From positions 48,953 through 112,952 of the forward strand of contig JAEYSV010000064.1 of assembly GCA_023434365.1 (NCBI GenBank): 64,000 bases of DNA. The letters run 5' to 3'. Shown here one piece after another: positions 34,573 through 43,544 of the stretch (position 1 is its first letter; each line of letters begins with the position of its first letter). This stretch comes from Bacillota bacterium. GTDB taxonomy: Bacteria > Bacillota > Clostridia > Lachnospirales > Lachnospiraceae. The notes under the pieces are model-generated. The model was given only the letters and a program-made list of their open reading frames with translations, was not told the origin of the DNA and did not search any database. The translations under genes and the position numbers were made by a program.

Positions 34573-34929
34573 ATGAGTGATACATTACAAGAATTAATAG
34601 AAAAAGTACAAAGTTTCTGTGAAGAAAGAGATTGGGATCAGTTCCACAATCCGAAAGACCTAGCCATCGGAATCTCAACTGAAGCCAATGAATTACTCGA
34701 TATTTTTCGGTTTAAGAGCTTAGAAGACATCGAAGGATTGTTGCGTAACCCTGATAAACGCGAACATATCGAGGAAGAGATTGCTGATGTGTTATTCTTT
34801 GTACTTCGGTTTGCACAGAGGAATGACATCGACTTACGCAGCGCATTAGAGATGAAATTGCAGAAAAATGCGCTTAAGTATACGGTTGAAGCATCAAAAG
34901 GGAAAAATGCTAAATATAATGAGTTATAA
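34573..34929 (+). CDS. MazG-like nucleotide pyrophosphohydrolase
   Basis: 118 residues, one base after the helicase stop, so probably translated by coupling. The MazG fold has its metal ligands: Glu37 and Glu40 in STEANELLDIF, Glu69 and Asp72 in EEEIADVLFFVLRFA. This is the small single-domain type (RS21-C6/dCTPase-like) that hydrolyses (d)NTPs to monophosphates. DUF2075 proteins often occur next to such a gene. Here it could deplete nucleotides during phage replication or adjust nucleotide signals read by the helicase; both are inference. Confidence 0.9.
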   Translation: MSDTLQELIEKVQSFCEERDWDQFHNPKDLAIGISTEANELLDIFRFKSLEDIEGLLRNPDKREHIEEEIADVLFFVLRFAQRNDIDLRSALEMKLQKNALKYTVEASKGKNAKYNEL

Positions 34930-34996
34930 TACTGATATAGCTTTTTTTATTCATCGGACGCGTCAACATATTTAATATAATTATGGAGGTGATTTC

Positions 34997-35440
34997 ATGC
35001 TGGAAAAAGCCATACTAATAGCAGTAAAGGCACATCAGGGACAAGTTGATAAAGCGGGGAAACCGTATATTTTACATCCGCTACGATTAATGCTATCTCT
35101 AAACAATGATACACAGAGAATATGTGCAGTACTTCATGATGTGATTGAAGATACTGATATAACGCTGGACTGCTTAAGAAATGAAGGGTTTTCGGAGGAA
35201 ATACTATCTGCGATAGATGCCTTGTCAAGGCGCAAGTCAGAAAGTTATGAGCAGTTCATAGGAAGAATTATCAATAATAAAATAGCTTGTTATGTGAAGT
35301 TAGCTGATTTACGTGATAATATGGACTTATCAAGAATAGATAATCCTACCGAGAAAGATTATCAGAGAACTGAAAAATATCGTGAAGCAGCAAAGCGAAT
35401 ACATAATGCTCTGAAGGCTGAGGGGAATGAGACTCCTTAA
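34997..35440 (+). CDS. HD-domain hydrolase of RelA/SpoT-like type
   Basis: 147 residues behind GGAGGTG. This is a small stand-alone HD domain like the hydrolase part of SpoT: GQVDKAGKPYILHPLRLML (His27), AVLHDVIEDTDIT (His47, Asp48, Glu51, Asp52) and VKLADLRDNMDLSR (Lys101, Asp104, Asp107, Asn108). The intact residues fit a (p)ppGpp or related pyrophosphate hydrolase. It follows the MazG gene by 67 bases in the same direction and ends 37 bases before the polymerase start. The pairing of a nucleotide pyrophosphatase with a possible alarmone hydrolase suggests nucleotide-signal control of the upstream nuclease genes, although it could also be a separate gene. Confidence 0.85.
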   Translation: MLEKAILIAVKAHQGQVDKAGKPYILHPLRLMLSLNNDTQRICAVLHDVIEDTDITLDCLRNEGFSEEILSAIDALSRRKSESYEQFIGRIINNKIACYVKLADLRDNMDLSRIDNPTEKDYQRTEKYREAAKRIHNALKAEGNETP

Positions 35441-35477
35441 CATGAAATGCACTTATCACAGCAAAGGAGGCAACCGA

Positions 35478-37007
35478 ATGCAACAGCAAAATCGCACCTA
35501 TATCGCAATTGATCTCAAGTCTTTCTATGCCTCCGTGGAATGTCTGGAGCGAGGACTGGACCCACTAAAAACTAATCTTGTCGTGGCAGATGCAAGCCGT
35601 ACTGAAAAAACTATTTGCCTGGCAGTATCGCCGTCGTTAAAGGCGGTTGGAGTCCCTGGCAGACCAAGGTTATTCGAGGTAGTGCAGAAAGTAAAGGAAG
35701 CCAATGCAATTAGGAAGAATAATGCGCCGGGCCATCGTTTTACTGGTTCCTCTTATCATGATACGGAGTTAAAGGAATCTCCAGAGTTATCACTAGATTA
35801 TATTGCTGCGCCGCCAAGAATGGCGAAGTATATGGAATATAGTACACGAATTTATAATATCTATTTGAAGTATGTTGCACCAGAGGATATCCATGTCTAT
35901 TCCATCGATGAGGTATTTATGGATGTGACGGCGTATTTGCAGACAGCGAATCTATCCGCTAGAGAATTTGCAGCACGGATGATTCGTGAGGTTTTGCAAG
36001 AGGTTGGCGTCACTGCGACAGCGGGGATAGGTACGAATCTTTATCTTTGTAAAATTGCGATGGATATCGTGGCGAAACATATCCCGGCTGACAAAGATGG
36101 TGTGAGGATTGCGGAGTTAGATGAGATGTCGTACCGGCGAATGCTGTGGACGCATAAGCCGTTGACAGATTTTTGGCGTGTTGGCAGAGGATATGCTAAG
36201 AAGCTAGAAGAGCACGGAATGTATACGATGGGCGATGTGGCAAGGTGTTCCATTGGCAAGAAGAATGAGTATCATAATGAGGATTTGCTCTATAAGTTAT
36301 TTGGAATCAATGCGGAGTTATTAATTGACCATGCGTGGGGGTTTGAGCCTTGTACGATTGCTGATGTGAAGGCATATAAACCAGCCACGAATAGTCTGGG
36401 TTCTGGGCAGGTGCTACAGAGTCCCTATAGTTACGACAAAGCAAGACTGATTGTACGGGAAATGACAGACCTCTTAGTACTTGATCTGGTGGGGAAAGGT
36501 CTGGTGACGAATCAAATGGTCTTGACTGTTGGTTATGATATCGAGAACTTAAGTGATCCTGAGATTAGAAAGAAGTATCATGGAGCTATCACGACAGATC
36601 ATTATGGGCGTCAGATTCCAAAGCATGCACATGGGACCGCCAATCTGAATCGTCAGACATCTTCTACCAAGCTGATTATGGATGCTGTGATGGAGTTATA
36701 TACTCGGATTGTTAATGAGAACTTATTAGTGAGAAGAATCAATATTGCAGCGAATAATGTGATGAATGAGAACACCGTAGCGAAAGAGGAATCCTTTGAA
36801 CAGCTTGATCTCTTTACCGATTATGAAGCAAAGCATAAGGAAAAAGAAGAAGAGGAAGCCGCGTTGCAACGAGAAAAGAAGATGCAACTTGCAATGCTTG
36901 ATATTAAGAAAAAGTTCGGGAAGAATGCAATCCTAAAGGGCACAAACTTAGAGGAAGGCGCTATGGCGAGGGAAAGAAATAAGCAAATCGGAGGTCATAA
37001 GGCATAA
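35478..37007 (+). CDS. Y-family DNA polymerase, UmuC/UvrX-like
   Basis: Start at the ATG at 35478, behind AAAGGAGG (509 residues). An in-frame ATG 51 bases upstream overlaps the HD gene and lacks a site. Catalytic acids are present: Asp12 in YIAIDLKSFYASVE, and Asp144-Glu145 in YSIDEVFMDVT. Little-finger and helix-hairpin-helix regions follow (FWRVGRGYAKKLEEHGMYTMGDVA). The insert YHDTELKESPEL near 95 is usual for the Gram-positive UmuC-like group found on mobile elements. A helical Glu/Lys-rich tail closes the protein. It is one base from a YolD-like gene, the standard partner in SOS mutagenesis. I found no clear LexA box. Confidence 0.92.
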   Translation: MQQQNRTYIAIDLKSFYASVECLERGLDPLKTNLVVADASRTEKTICLAVSPSLKAVGVPGRPRLFEVVQKVKEANAIRKNNAPGHRFTGSSYHDTELKESPELSLDYIAAPPRMAKYMEYSTRIYNIYLKYVAPEDIHVYSIDEVFMDVTAYLQTANLSAREFAARMIREVLQEVGVTATAGIGTNLYLCKIAMDIVAKHIPADKDGVRIAELDEMSYRRMLWTHKPLTDFWRVGRGYAKKLEEHGMYTMGDVARCSIGKKNEYHNEDLLYKLFGINAELLIDHAWGFEPCTIADVKAYKPATNSLGSGQVLQSPYSYDKARLIVREMTDLLVLDLVGKGLVTNQMVLTVGYDIENLSDPEIRKKYHGAITTDHYGRQIPKHAHGTANLNRQTSSTKLIMDAVMELYTRIVNENLLVRRINIAANNVMNENTVAKEESFEQLDLFTDYEAKHKEKEEEEAALQREKKMQLAMLDIKKKFGKNAILKGTNLEEGAMARERNKQIGGHKA

Positions 37008-37008
37008 G

Positions 37009-37470
37009 ATGGTAGAAGATAAGAAAGTGAAACATCCACTTGAAGATAAAAAAGAGATATTTCCATATGAAGATATCATTCATTTGCCGCATCATGTCTC
37101 TAGTAATCGCGCTCAAATGCTTGTAAGCGACCGCGCTGCACAATTTTCACCATTTGCGGCGCTGACAGGGTTCGATGGTGAAATCAAAGAAACGGCCAGA
37201 CTGACGGATAAGAGGATGGAACTTGAGGAGGGTGCAAAGGCCATCTTAGATGAAAAGCTAAGAATTCTGAATGAGCAGTTGAGCAGTCAACCAGAGATCA
37301 TAATCGAATTTTTTCAGCCGGATGAATTAAAGGCAGGAGGGGCTTACCTCTCGGTTCGGGGGACGGTAAAGAAAATTGATGCATATCATCATACTGTGGT
37401 CATGCAGGACGGAAAAAGCATACCGATTGAAGAGATTGTTGACATTACAGGAGAAATGTTTCGATTCTAA
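37009..37470 (+). CDS. YolD-like protein
   Basis: 153 residues, one base after the polymerase stop. It contains the YolD-like core: DIIHLPHHVSSNRAQMLVSDRAAQFSPFAALTGFDGEI, then a helical segment (ETARLTDKRMELEE), and a C-terminal small beta domain (GTVKKIDAYHHTVVMQDGKSIPIEEIVDI). YolD-like proteins are encoded with UmuC-type polymerases in Firmicutes and are thought to regulate or assist them. The pair ends the accessory region; a very long hairpin follows. Confidence 0.9.
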   Translation: MVEDKKVKHPLEDKKEIFPYEDIIHLPHHVSSNRAQMLVSDRAAQFSPFAALTGFDGEIKETARLTDKRMELEEGAKAILDEKLRILNEQLSSQPEIIIEFFQPDELKAGGAYLSVRGTVKKIDAYHHTVVMQDGKSIPIEEIVDITGEMFRF

Positions 37471-37476
37471 AATAAC

Positions 37477-37559
37477 CGCCAAGTGCGTTTTTTTTGATAT
37501 AGGAAATTGCTAATTTCCTATATCAAAAAAAACGCTTCGCGAGGATCGCACTGCGGCGG
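37477..37559. terminator. Very long hairpin / repeat-like terminator
   Basis: Inner arms 37485-37508 and 37512-37535 are perfect 24-bp reverse complements with a three-base loop. Outer flanks continue the pairing imperfectly (CCGCCAAGTGCG against CGCACTGCGGCGG). The inner arm includes eight T and eight A, so it can terminate in both directions. Its GATATAGGAAA core is shared with the hairpin at 12841-12888, so it may be a dispersed element. Confidence 0.85.
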
Positions 37560-37703
37560 AAATGAAAAATGTCGCGTTAGCCTATTAATAAGTAACCAAC
37601 AATATACAAATATTCACATGCTGCGCAATGGGCATCCTCCAAGCCATTTAATATACTTAAAGTGGTGTAGTAGCAAATAGAGTTTAAGTAGGAGGAATTA
37701 CTT

Positions 37704-40109
37704 ATGAGGTATGGTTATTTTGATAATTTAAACCGGGAATATGTCATAGAAAATGTTGCATTGCCTTGCTCATGGACGAATTACCTAGGAGTAAAGGATA
37801 TGTGTGCGGTAGTAAATCATACTGCCGGTGGCTATGTGTTTTATCAGTCGCCAGAGTACCATCGTATCACCAGATTTCGTGGAAATGGTGTACCAATGGA
37901 CCGGCCAGGTCATTATATTTATCTGAAAGATATGGATCAGGGAGATTACTTTAGTATATCCTGGCAGCCAGTTGGAAAACCACTTGATATTGCAAAATAT
38001 CGCTGTAGGCATGGAATGTCTTATACCACCTATGAATGCGAGTATGATGGGCTTAAGGCGAGTCAGACCTTAGTAATTCCGATTGATGATACGGTGGAAC
38101 TATGGGATGTAACAGTAACCAATGAAGGGGATAAGAATAGAAACTTAAGTCTGTTTTCCTACTGTGAATTTTCCTATCATCACATTATGATTGATAATCA
38201 GAATTACCAAATGAGCTTATATTGTGCTGGTTCCTCATATGAGGATGGAATCATTGAACATGATTTATTTTATGAGGAATATGGTTATCAATACTTTACG
38301 TCCAATTTTGAACCAGATAGCTATGATTGCTTAAGAGATGAATTCCTGGGAGCATACCGAACCGAGAATAATCCGATAGGGGTAGAACGCGGTAGTTTAA
38401 GTGGCTCAAAGGAGTTGGGTGGTAATCATTGTGGTTCTTTACATAAAAACTTTCAACTAAAACCTGGAGAAACTGTCCGCTATATTTTTATGTTAGGCGA
38501 AGGTAATCGACAAGCGGGTAAAGAAATTAGGAGTAAATATAGTGATTTGCAGCAGGTGGATCAGGTATACGAAAAGTTAAGATTCTTTTGGAATCAGAAG
38601 TTTCAGAAGCTGCAAATCAACACTCCAAATGAAGGAATGAACACGTTAATTAATACATGGACGTTGTATCAATCAGAGATTAATGTTATGTTTTCTAGAT
38701 TTGCTTCTTTCATAGAAGTGGGGGGCAGAACGGGACTGGGCTATCGGGATACTTCGCAGGATGCCATGACAATTCCACATTCTAACCCTGAAAAATGTAA
38801 GCAGAGAATTACGGAGTTATTAAAAGGATTGGTTTCTGAAGGCTATGGACTTCATCTTTTTCAACCTGAATGGTTTGAAGAAAAGGAGACTAACAAAAAG
38901 CCCTTCAGATCTCCAACGGTGATTCCATCTCCGGATAAAGCTAGTATTGTGCATGGAATAAAGGATGCCTGTTCCGATGATGCTCTTTGGTTGATAGCTG
39001 CAATCATTGAGTATGTGAAGGAGACCGGAGAGTTACAGCTAATCGAAGAAGAGTTATCCTATGCAGATGGCGGGAAAGGGTCTGTTTATGAGCATATGAA
39101 ACGAATTCTTGATTTCTCAACCAAACAAGTAGGGGCCAATGGTGTCTGTAAGGGGTTAAGGGCAGACTGGAACGATTGCCTGAATCTAGGTGGTGGAGAA
39201 AGTGCTATGGTTTCCTTTTTGCACTGTTGGGCACTTAAGCATTTTATTGCATTAGCAGATTACTTAGGCAAGGCAGAAGATGTGAAGTTCTATAGCGATA
39301 TCATGAAACAGGTGAAAAAGATAGGAGAGGACGTTCTTTGGGATAGTGAGTGGTATATTAGAGGAATTACAAAGGACGGTAGAAAAATTGGCACAAGGGA
39401 TGATAAAGAAGGACGAGTGCATCTTGAATCCAATGCCTGGGCGGTTTTATCAGGAGCAGCTACCAAGGAAAAGGGATTAAAGGCAATGAACAGTGTAAGA
39501 GAATATCTATCTACACCTTATGGGTTAAGACTTAATGCTCCTTCTTATACGAAACCAGATGAAGGGATCGGATTCGTTACCAGAGTTTATCCTGGCGTAA
39601 AAGAAAATGGAGCAATCTTTTCACATCCTAATCCATGGGCCTGGGCAGCAGAATGTGAACTTGGAAGAGGAGATGTGGCAATGGAGTATTATAATGCTTT
39701 ATCACCATATCAGCAAAACAATCGTATAGAGATAAGGCAGGCAGAGCCTTATTCATATTGTCAGTTTATCATGGGTCCGGATCACACAGCATTTGGGCGG
39801 GCAAGACATCCATTTATGACAGGCTCTGGTGGTTGGGCTTACTTTTCAGCAACCAGGTATATCTTGGGAATCCAGCCACAGTTTGACTCCTTGTTAATTA
39901 ATCCTTGTATTCCTAGTGACTGGAATGAGTTTACAGTTCAAAGAGAGTGGAGAGAGGCCATATATCATATTACGGTAAAAAACCCGGAAAAAGTGATGAA
40001 GGGTGTTGCTTCCATTTACCTGGATGGTGAGCTAGTTGAAGTGATTCCAGCACAGAAAGCAAAAACGGAGCATGAGGTAGTTGTCATTATGGGAAAGAAG
40101 GTTAAGTAG
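37704..40109 (+). CDS. GH94 phosphorylase, probable N,N'-diacetylchitobiose phosphorylase
   Basis: 801 residues, AGGAGG ribosome site. It is a complete GH94 inverting phosphorylase: N-terminal beta-sandwich (MRYGYFDNLNREYVI, WTNYLG, AGGYVFYQSPEYHRITRF), linker helices, then an (alpha/alpha)6 barrel with the catalytic acid Asp491 in GLRADWNDCLNLGG. Length and segments such as RPGHYIYLKDMDQGDY, SFIEVGGRTGLGYRD and GGESAMVSFLH match the chitobiose phosphorylase branch better than cellobiose phosphorylase, from memory of the family. Reaction: (GlcNAc)2 plus phosphate gives GlcNAc-1-phosphate and GlcNAc in the cytoplasm. The mutase gene directly downstream, the ABC importer and nagB support this substrate. 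Cellobiose remains the alternative. Confidence 0.85.
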   Translation: MRYGYFDNLNREYVIENVALPCSWTNYLGVKDMCAVVNHTAGGYVFYQSPEYHRITRFRGNGVPMDRPGHYIYLKDMDQGDYFSISWQPVGKPLDIAKYRCRHGMSYTTYECEYDGLKASQTLVIPIDDTVELWDVTVTNEGDKNRNLSLFSYCEFSYHHIMIDNQNYQMSLYCAGSSYEDGIIEHDLFYEEYGYQYFTSNFEPDSYDCLRDEFLGAYRTENNPIGVERGSLSGSKELGGNHCGSLHKNFQLKPGETVRYIFMLGEGNRQAGKEIRSKYSDLQQVDQVYEKLRFFWNQKFQKLQINTPNEGMNTLINTWTLYQSEINVMFSRFASFIEVGGRTGLGYRDTSQDAMTIPHSNPEKCKQRITELLKGLVSEGYGLHLFQPEWFEEKETNKKPFRSPTVIPSPDKASIVHGIKDACSDDALWLIAAIIEYVKETGELQLIEEELSYADGGKGSVYEHMKRILDFSTKQVGANGVCKGLRADWNDCLNLGGGESAMVSFLHCWALKHFIALADYLGKAEDVKFYSDIMKQVKKIGEDVLWDSEWYIRGITKDGRKIGTRDDKEGRVHLESNAWAVLSGAATKEKGLKAMNSVREYLSTPYGLRLNAPSYTKPDEGIGFVTRVYPGVKENGAIFSHPNPWAWAAECELGRGDVAMEYYNALSPYQQNNRIEIRQAEPYSYCQFIMGPDHTAFGRARHPFMTGSGGWAYFSATRYILGIQPQFDSLLINPCIPSDWNEFTVQREWREAIYHITVKNPEKVMKGVASIYLDGELVEVIPAQKAKTEHEVVVIMGKKVK

Positions 40110-40110
40110 A

Positions 40111-41571
40111 ATGGTTAGTTTTGGAACAGGTGGTTGGAGAGCCATCATTGGAGATGAGTTTACCAAGGATAATATACAAAGGCTTTCGAAAGCTTTGGCT
40201 ACAAAAATGAAGGAAGAAAAGGTAACCGAAAAAGGAATTGTCATTGGATATGATCGACGGTTTCTTGCTAAAGAAGCAATGCAGTGGGCAGCGATGGTTT
40301 TTGCAGCGGAGGGAATTACCTGTTATCTGGTGAATCGATCTTCTCCAACTCCGTTGATTATGTATTATGTGATGAAGAATGAACTCTCTTATGGAATGAT
40401 GGTTACGGCAAGTCATAATCCAGCAATTTACAATGGAATTAAAGTGTTTACCTATGGTGGAAGGGATGCAACGAAAGAACAGACGGACGAGATTGAGTCC
40501 TATCTTGCTCGTCTTCCTGAAGGTAACGTGAACCAGATGAGTTATTCAGAAGGGATAAAAGCACAACTCATTCAGGAAATCTATCCATTAAACGAATACC
40601 TTGATAGTATCATTGCATCGATTAATATGGGACTGATTCGAGAACGAGGAATGCGGATTGCAATAGATCCGATGTATGGGGTGAGCGAAACGTCATTAAC
40701 AATGATTTTACATACAGCAAGGTGTGAAGTAAAAACCATTCATGACCGCCATGATACGTTATTCGGTGGAAAGCTACCATCTCCTTCAGCTAATACACTT
40801 AAAAGTCTTCAAAATACGGTCATTGATGGACATTATGATTTGGGTATTGCAACCGATGGAGATGCCGACCGTATAGGAATTATAGATGACCAAGGCCGTT
40901 TCCTACACTCGAATGAAATACTGACATTACTATATTATTATTTGGTACGATATAAAGGTTGGAGTGGCTGTGCTGTTCGAAATATTGCTACGACCCATAT
41001 GTTAGATCGTGTTGCGAATCGTTTTGGAGAACAATGCTATGAGGTGCCGGTAGGATTCAAATATATATCTGCTAAAATGATGGAGAAGGATGCAGTGATT
41101 GGTGGGGAATCGTCAGGTGGTCTTACGGTAAGGGGCCATATTAACGGAAAAGATGGAATCTATGCTGCAATGCTTCTGGTGGAAATGATTGCGGTCTCTG
41201 GGAAAAAGTTATCAGAGATTTATCAAGAAATAATCGCGGAGTTTGGTTCTAGCTACATGGAGGAAAGGGATTACTCATTTACACAGAAAGAGAAAGAAAA
41301 AATCTTTCATCTTTTATTAGTAGAACGTAAGATGCCTGATCTTCCGATTAAGATTGAGCGCACTTCTTATGAAGATGGGTGTAAGTTATATTTTCAAGAG
41401 GGCGGATGGGTCATTGCCAGATTTTCAGGCACAGAACCACTGTTACGTATATTTTGTGAGATGGAAAACAAAGAAAAGGCAATGCAAATCTGTGACCTCT
41501 ATGAAGAATTTATCATGAGTCAAATAAAAAAGAATGAGGTAAATGAAGTGTATTGTGCACAAGTACGCTAA
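40111..41571 (+). CDS. Alpha-D-phosphohexomutase (phosphoglucomutase/phosphomannomutase family)
   Basis: 486 residues from the ATG at 40111, one base after the phosphorylase stop. All four family sites are present: phosphoserine TASHNP (Ser101), metal loop DGDADR (Asp249, Asp251, Asp253), sugar loop GGESSGG (331-337) and phosphate loop RFSGTEP (437-443). It converts a hexose 1-phosphate to the 6-phosphate. Coupled to the phosphorylase gene, its natural substrate is most likely GlcNAc-1-phosphate, giving GlcNAc-6-phosphate (phosphoacetylglucosamine mutase activity), though glucose 1-phosphate is also possible. The protein is close to the short PGM/PMM type rather than GlmM. Confidence 0.9.
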   Translation: MVSFGTGGWRAIIGDEFTKDNIQRLSKALATKMKEEKVTEKGIVIGYDRRFLAKEAMQWAAMVFAAEGITCYLVNRSSPTPLIMYYVMKNELSYGMMVTASHNPAIYNGIKVFTYGGRDATKEQTDEIESYLARLPEGNVNQMSYSEGIKAQLIQEIYPLNEYLDSIIASINMGLIRERGMRIAIDPMYGVSETSLTMILHTARCEVKTIHDRHDTLFGGKLPSPSANTLKSLQNTVIDGHYDLGIATDGDADRIGIIDDQGRFLHSNEILTLLYYYLVRYKGWSGCAVRNIATTHMLDRVANRFGEQCYEVPVGFKYISAKMMEKDAVIGGESSGGLTVRGHINGKDGIYAAMLLVEMIAVSGKKLSEIYQEIIAEFGSSYMEERDYSFTQKEKEKIFHLLLVERKMPDLPIKIERTSYEDGCKLYFQEGGWVIARFSGTEPLLRIFCEMENKEKAMQICDLYEEFIMSQIKKNEVNEVYCAQVR

Positions 41572-41578
41572 GGCACAC

Positions 41579-41653
41579 TTGAATGTTAATTCAATCTTTT
41601 GTTATAATAAAACTAGCCGTAAGGGTTTTCGCCTAGCGTGACTCTTACGGTTT
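41579..41653 (+). promoter_or_regulatory. Candidate promoter and 5' hairpin before the yesM-like gene
   Basis: TTGAAT (41579-41584), 18-base spacer, TATAAT (41603-41608). Just after it, CCGTAAG (41617-41623) pairs with CTTACGG (41644-41650) across a 20-base loop, followed by TTTAT. The hairpin could end the mutase transcript or sit in the leader of the kinase mRNA. Confidence 0.5.
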
Positions 41654-41700
41654 ATAGCCGATAAGTGATTACTGTTAACCAATGATAGGAGGAATCCGTT

Positions 41701-43440
41701 ATGTTACGGCGTGAAAAGAAAAGTAAATTAAAGTGGAGCATGATTCGAATGTTAGTAGTATGCTGGTTATTACCGCTTACTATTTTTGCAGTTATCATGC
41801 TTCTTTTTATTACGTACCGATTAAATACACAAATCGAGCATAGTGTTACTTCCTCCATGGATAAAGCCGTTGCTATTTGTCAAATGCATATCGAGGATAT
41901 CAAACTGTCCTCAAGAAATACGTCATATCTACCTGTCGTTCGTGACAGTTATAATCAGTGGAAAAAAGACCATGATAGGCAAAGGTTTTATGATAAAGTG
42001 ACTGCTTTTTTGGCGCAGCAGTACCGGTATAATGAAAGCTTTTTGAGTACGATGCTGATTTTATTAGAGGATAAAGAAACCATTTACTATACGCATAGTA
42101 ATATGCAAGAAGCAACCTACTCAAGTATTGTAGATTTTCGAAAAGTCGGGTTAAAGCGGGTGTTAGAAGAATCAAAGACGCTTGATACGGATATTATTTT
42201 TCTTAATCTGGAAGGCCATGTTTATATGGTGAGAAATTTGGTGGAACCTAATTTTAGACCCTATGCGGTGCTTGTGATGGAGTTAAATCTCAACTCCATT
42301 TTTGCCAGCTTAAAAAGTATATGGGGATATGAAGATGCCAAGATATTTATCAATGGGCAGACGATGTTAAATGGAGACATTAATCTGGTGCTTACCCAAA
42401 AACAGCTTATGAAAGAAACCTCAAAAAGTCGGTATTTTAAGACAGAAGATGAGTATTACTCTTATCAGGTGACCAAGGATGGAAAGAAGAGAATCGCTTA
42501 TTTGGTTCGGCTTAATTCGCAGGCAATGATCGAGGAATTAGATATTGTAGAATATATCTTCTACCTTTTGCTAGTTTTTATGGTAGTAATGATTGTCCTC
42601 GTATTTTACTTTTTTCATAAAAAGATTACAAAGCCAATTGCACATTTGGTGCAGGCAGCCAATACCATTACAGACGGCAATTATGGATTTCAGCTAGAGC
42701 AAATTGGTACTAGTCAGGAGTTTGAGTATTTAGGCAATGCATTCAATGCCATGTCAAAAGAATTGCGATATCAGTTTGAGACCATTTACCTAGAAGAGTT
42801 GGCGCTGCGTGATGCTAAGATTAAGGCATTACAGTCACAGATTAACCCTCATTTTTTGAATAATACACTGGAAATTATTAATTGGGAGGCAAGGTTATCT
42901 AATAATCAACGAGTCAGCCAAATGATTGAAGCGTTGTCTACGATGCTGAATGCAACAATGAATCGTAAAAAAGAAGCATTGATTCCACTTGAGGAAGAAC
43001 TAAGTTATGTGGAAGCGTATTTATATATTATTAAACAAAGGTTTCAGGATAAGTTTGAGTTTGTAAAGGAAATTGATGAGAACTTGTTAGAGATAGAGGT
43101 TCCAAGGCTCATTATTCAACCTATTATAGAAAATGCAGTGGAACACGGAGTTACCAATAAGAGTAAGAGGCAGGTAACTTTGCGTATTTATTCAAATGAG
43201 GACTACCTACATATAGAAGTTGAAGATAATGGATCACTTACTGAGGCGGATCGATCAAAGATAAAGAAACTGTTGGGTGCAGAAGAAGCGTCAAAGGATG
43301 AAAAGTTTGTCAATCTAGGGATTCGTAATGTAAACCAACGATTAAAAATTATCTATGATGAAACCTGTGGGTTAGCAATCGAAAGCAATGAAAGAGGACA
43401 TACCGTTAGCCAACTACTAATTAGAATAAGTGGGAAATGA
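41701..43440 (+). CDS. YesM-type sensor histidine kinase
   Basis: 579 residues, GGAGGA ribosome site. Membrane helices near 20-42 and 285-307 bracket an extracellular sensor domain. A HAMP segment follows (KKITKPIAHLVQAANTITDGNY), then the His_kinase motif LQSQINPHFLNNTLEIINWE with His384. The C-terminal HATPase is typical of this LytS/YesM class: IIQPIIENAVEHG and LGIRNVNQRLKIIYDE. Its partner is the AraC-type response regulator at 46802, separated by the three transporter genes. Together they should sense the sugar outside the cell (or its loaded binding protein) and switch on the chitobiose genes. Confidence 0.92.
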   Translation: MLRREKKSKLKWSMIRMLVVCWLLPLTIFAVIMLLFITYRLNTQIEHSVTSSMDKAVAICQMHIEDIKLSSRNTSYLPVVRDSYNQWKKDHDRQRFYDKVTAFLAQQYRYNESFLSTMLILLEDKETIYYTHSNMQEATYSSIVDFRKVGLKRVLEESKTLDTDIIFLNLEGHVYMVRNLVEPNFRPYAVLVMELNLNSIFASLKSIWGYEDAKIFINGQTMLNGDINLVLTQKQLMKETSKSRYFKTEDEYYSYQVTKDGKKRIAYLVRLNSQAMIEELDIVEYIFYLLLVFMVVMIVLVFYFFHKKITKPIAHLVQAANTITDGNYGFQLEQIGTSQEFEYLGNAFNAMSKELRYQFETIYLEELALRDAKIKALQSQINPHFLNNTLEIINWEARLSNNQRVSQMIEALSTMLNATMNRKKEALIPLEEELSYVEAYLYIIKQRFQDKFEFVKEIDENLLEIEVPRLIIQPIIENAVEHGVTNKSKRQVTLRIYSNEDYLHIEVEDNGSLTEADRSKIKKLLGAEEASKDEKFVNLGIRNVNQRLKIIYDETCGLAIESNERGHTVSQLLIRISGK

Positions 43441-43509
43441 TAACAAAAATATACAACAAAGAGCAATTCCAATCATTAACCTTTTGTTCAATATGTACTA
43501 CACTTTACT

Positions 43510-43526
43510 TAGATGATTAACATCTA
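43510..43526 (+). promoter_or_regulatory. Dyad upstream of the binding-protein gene
   Basis: TAGATG-ATTAA-CATCTA, a perfect 6-bp dyad 18 bases before the ATG and overlapping a TATAAT-like element (43526-43531). It may be an operator or a 5' mRNA hairpin. No partner site was found in the window. Confidence 0.4.
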
Positions 43527-43544
43527 TAATTTTAAGGGAGGTTT

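Noticed and set aside
23114..37470. Integrated phage or plasmid
   Set aside because: No integrase, portal, terminase, replication or conjugation gene is present; a defence/accessory island fits better.
37477..37559. Insertion-sequence end or attachment site
   Set aside because: Only a hairpin is visible; no transposase or integrase gene and no flanking target duplication was found in the window.
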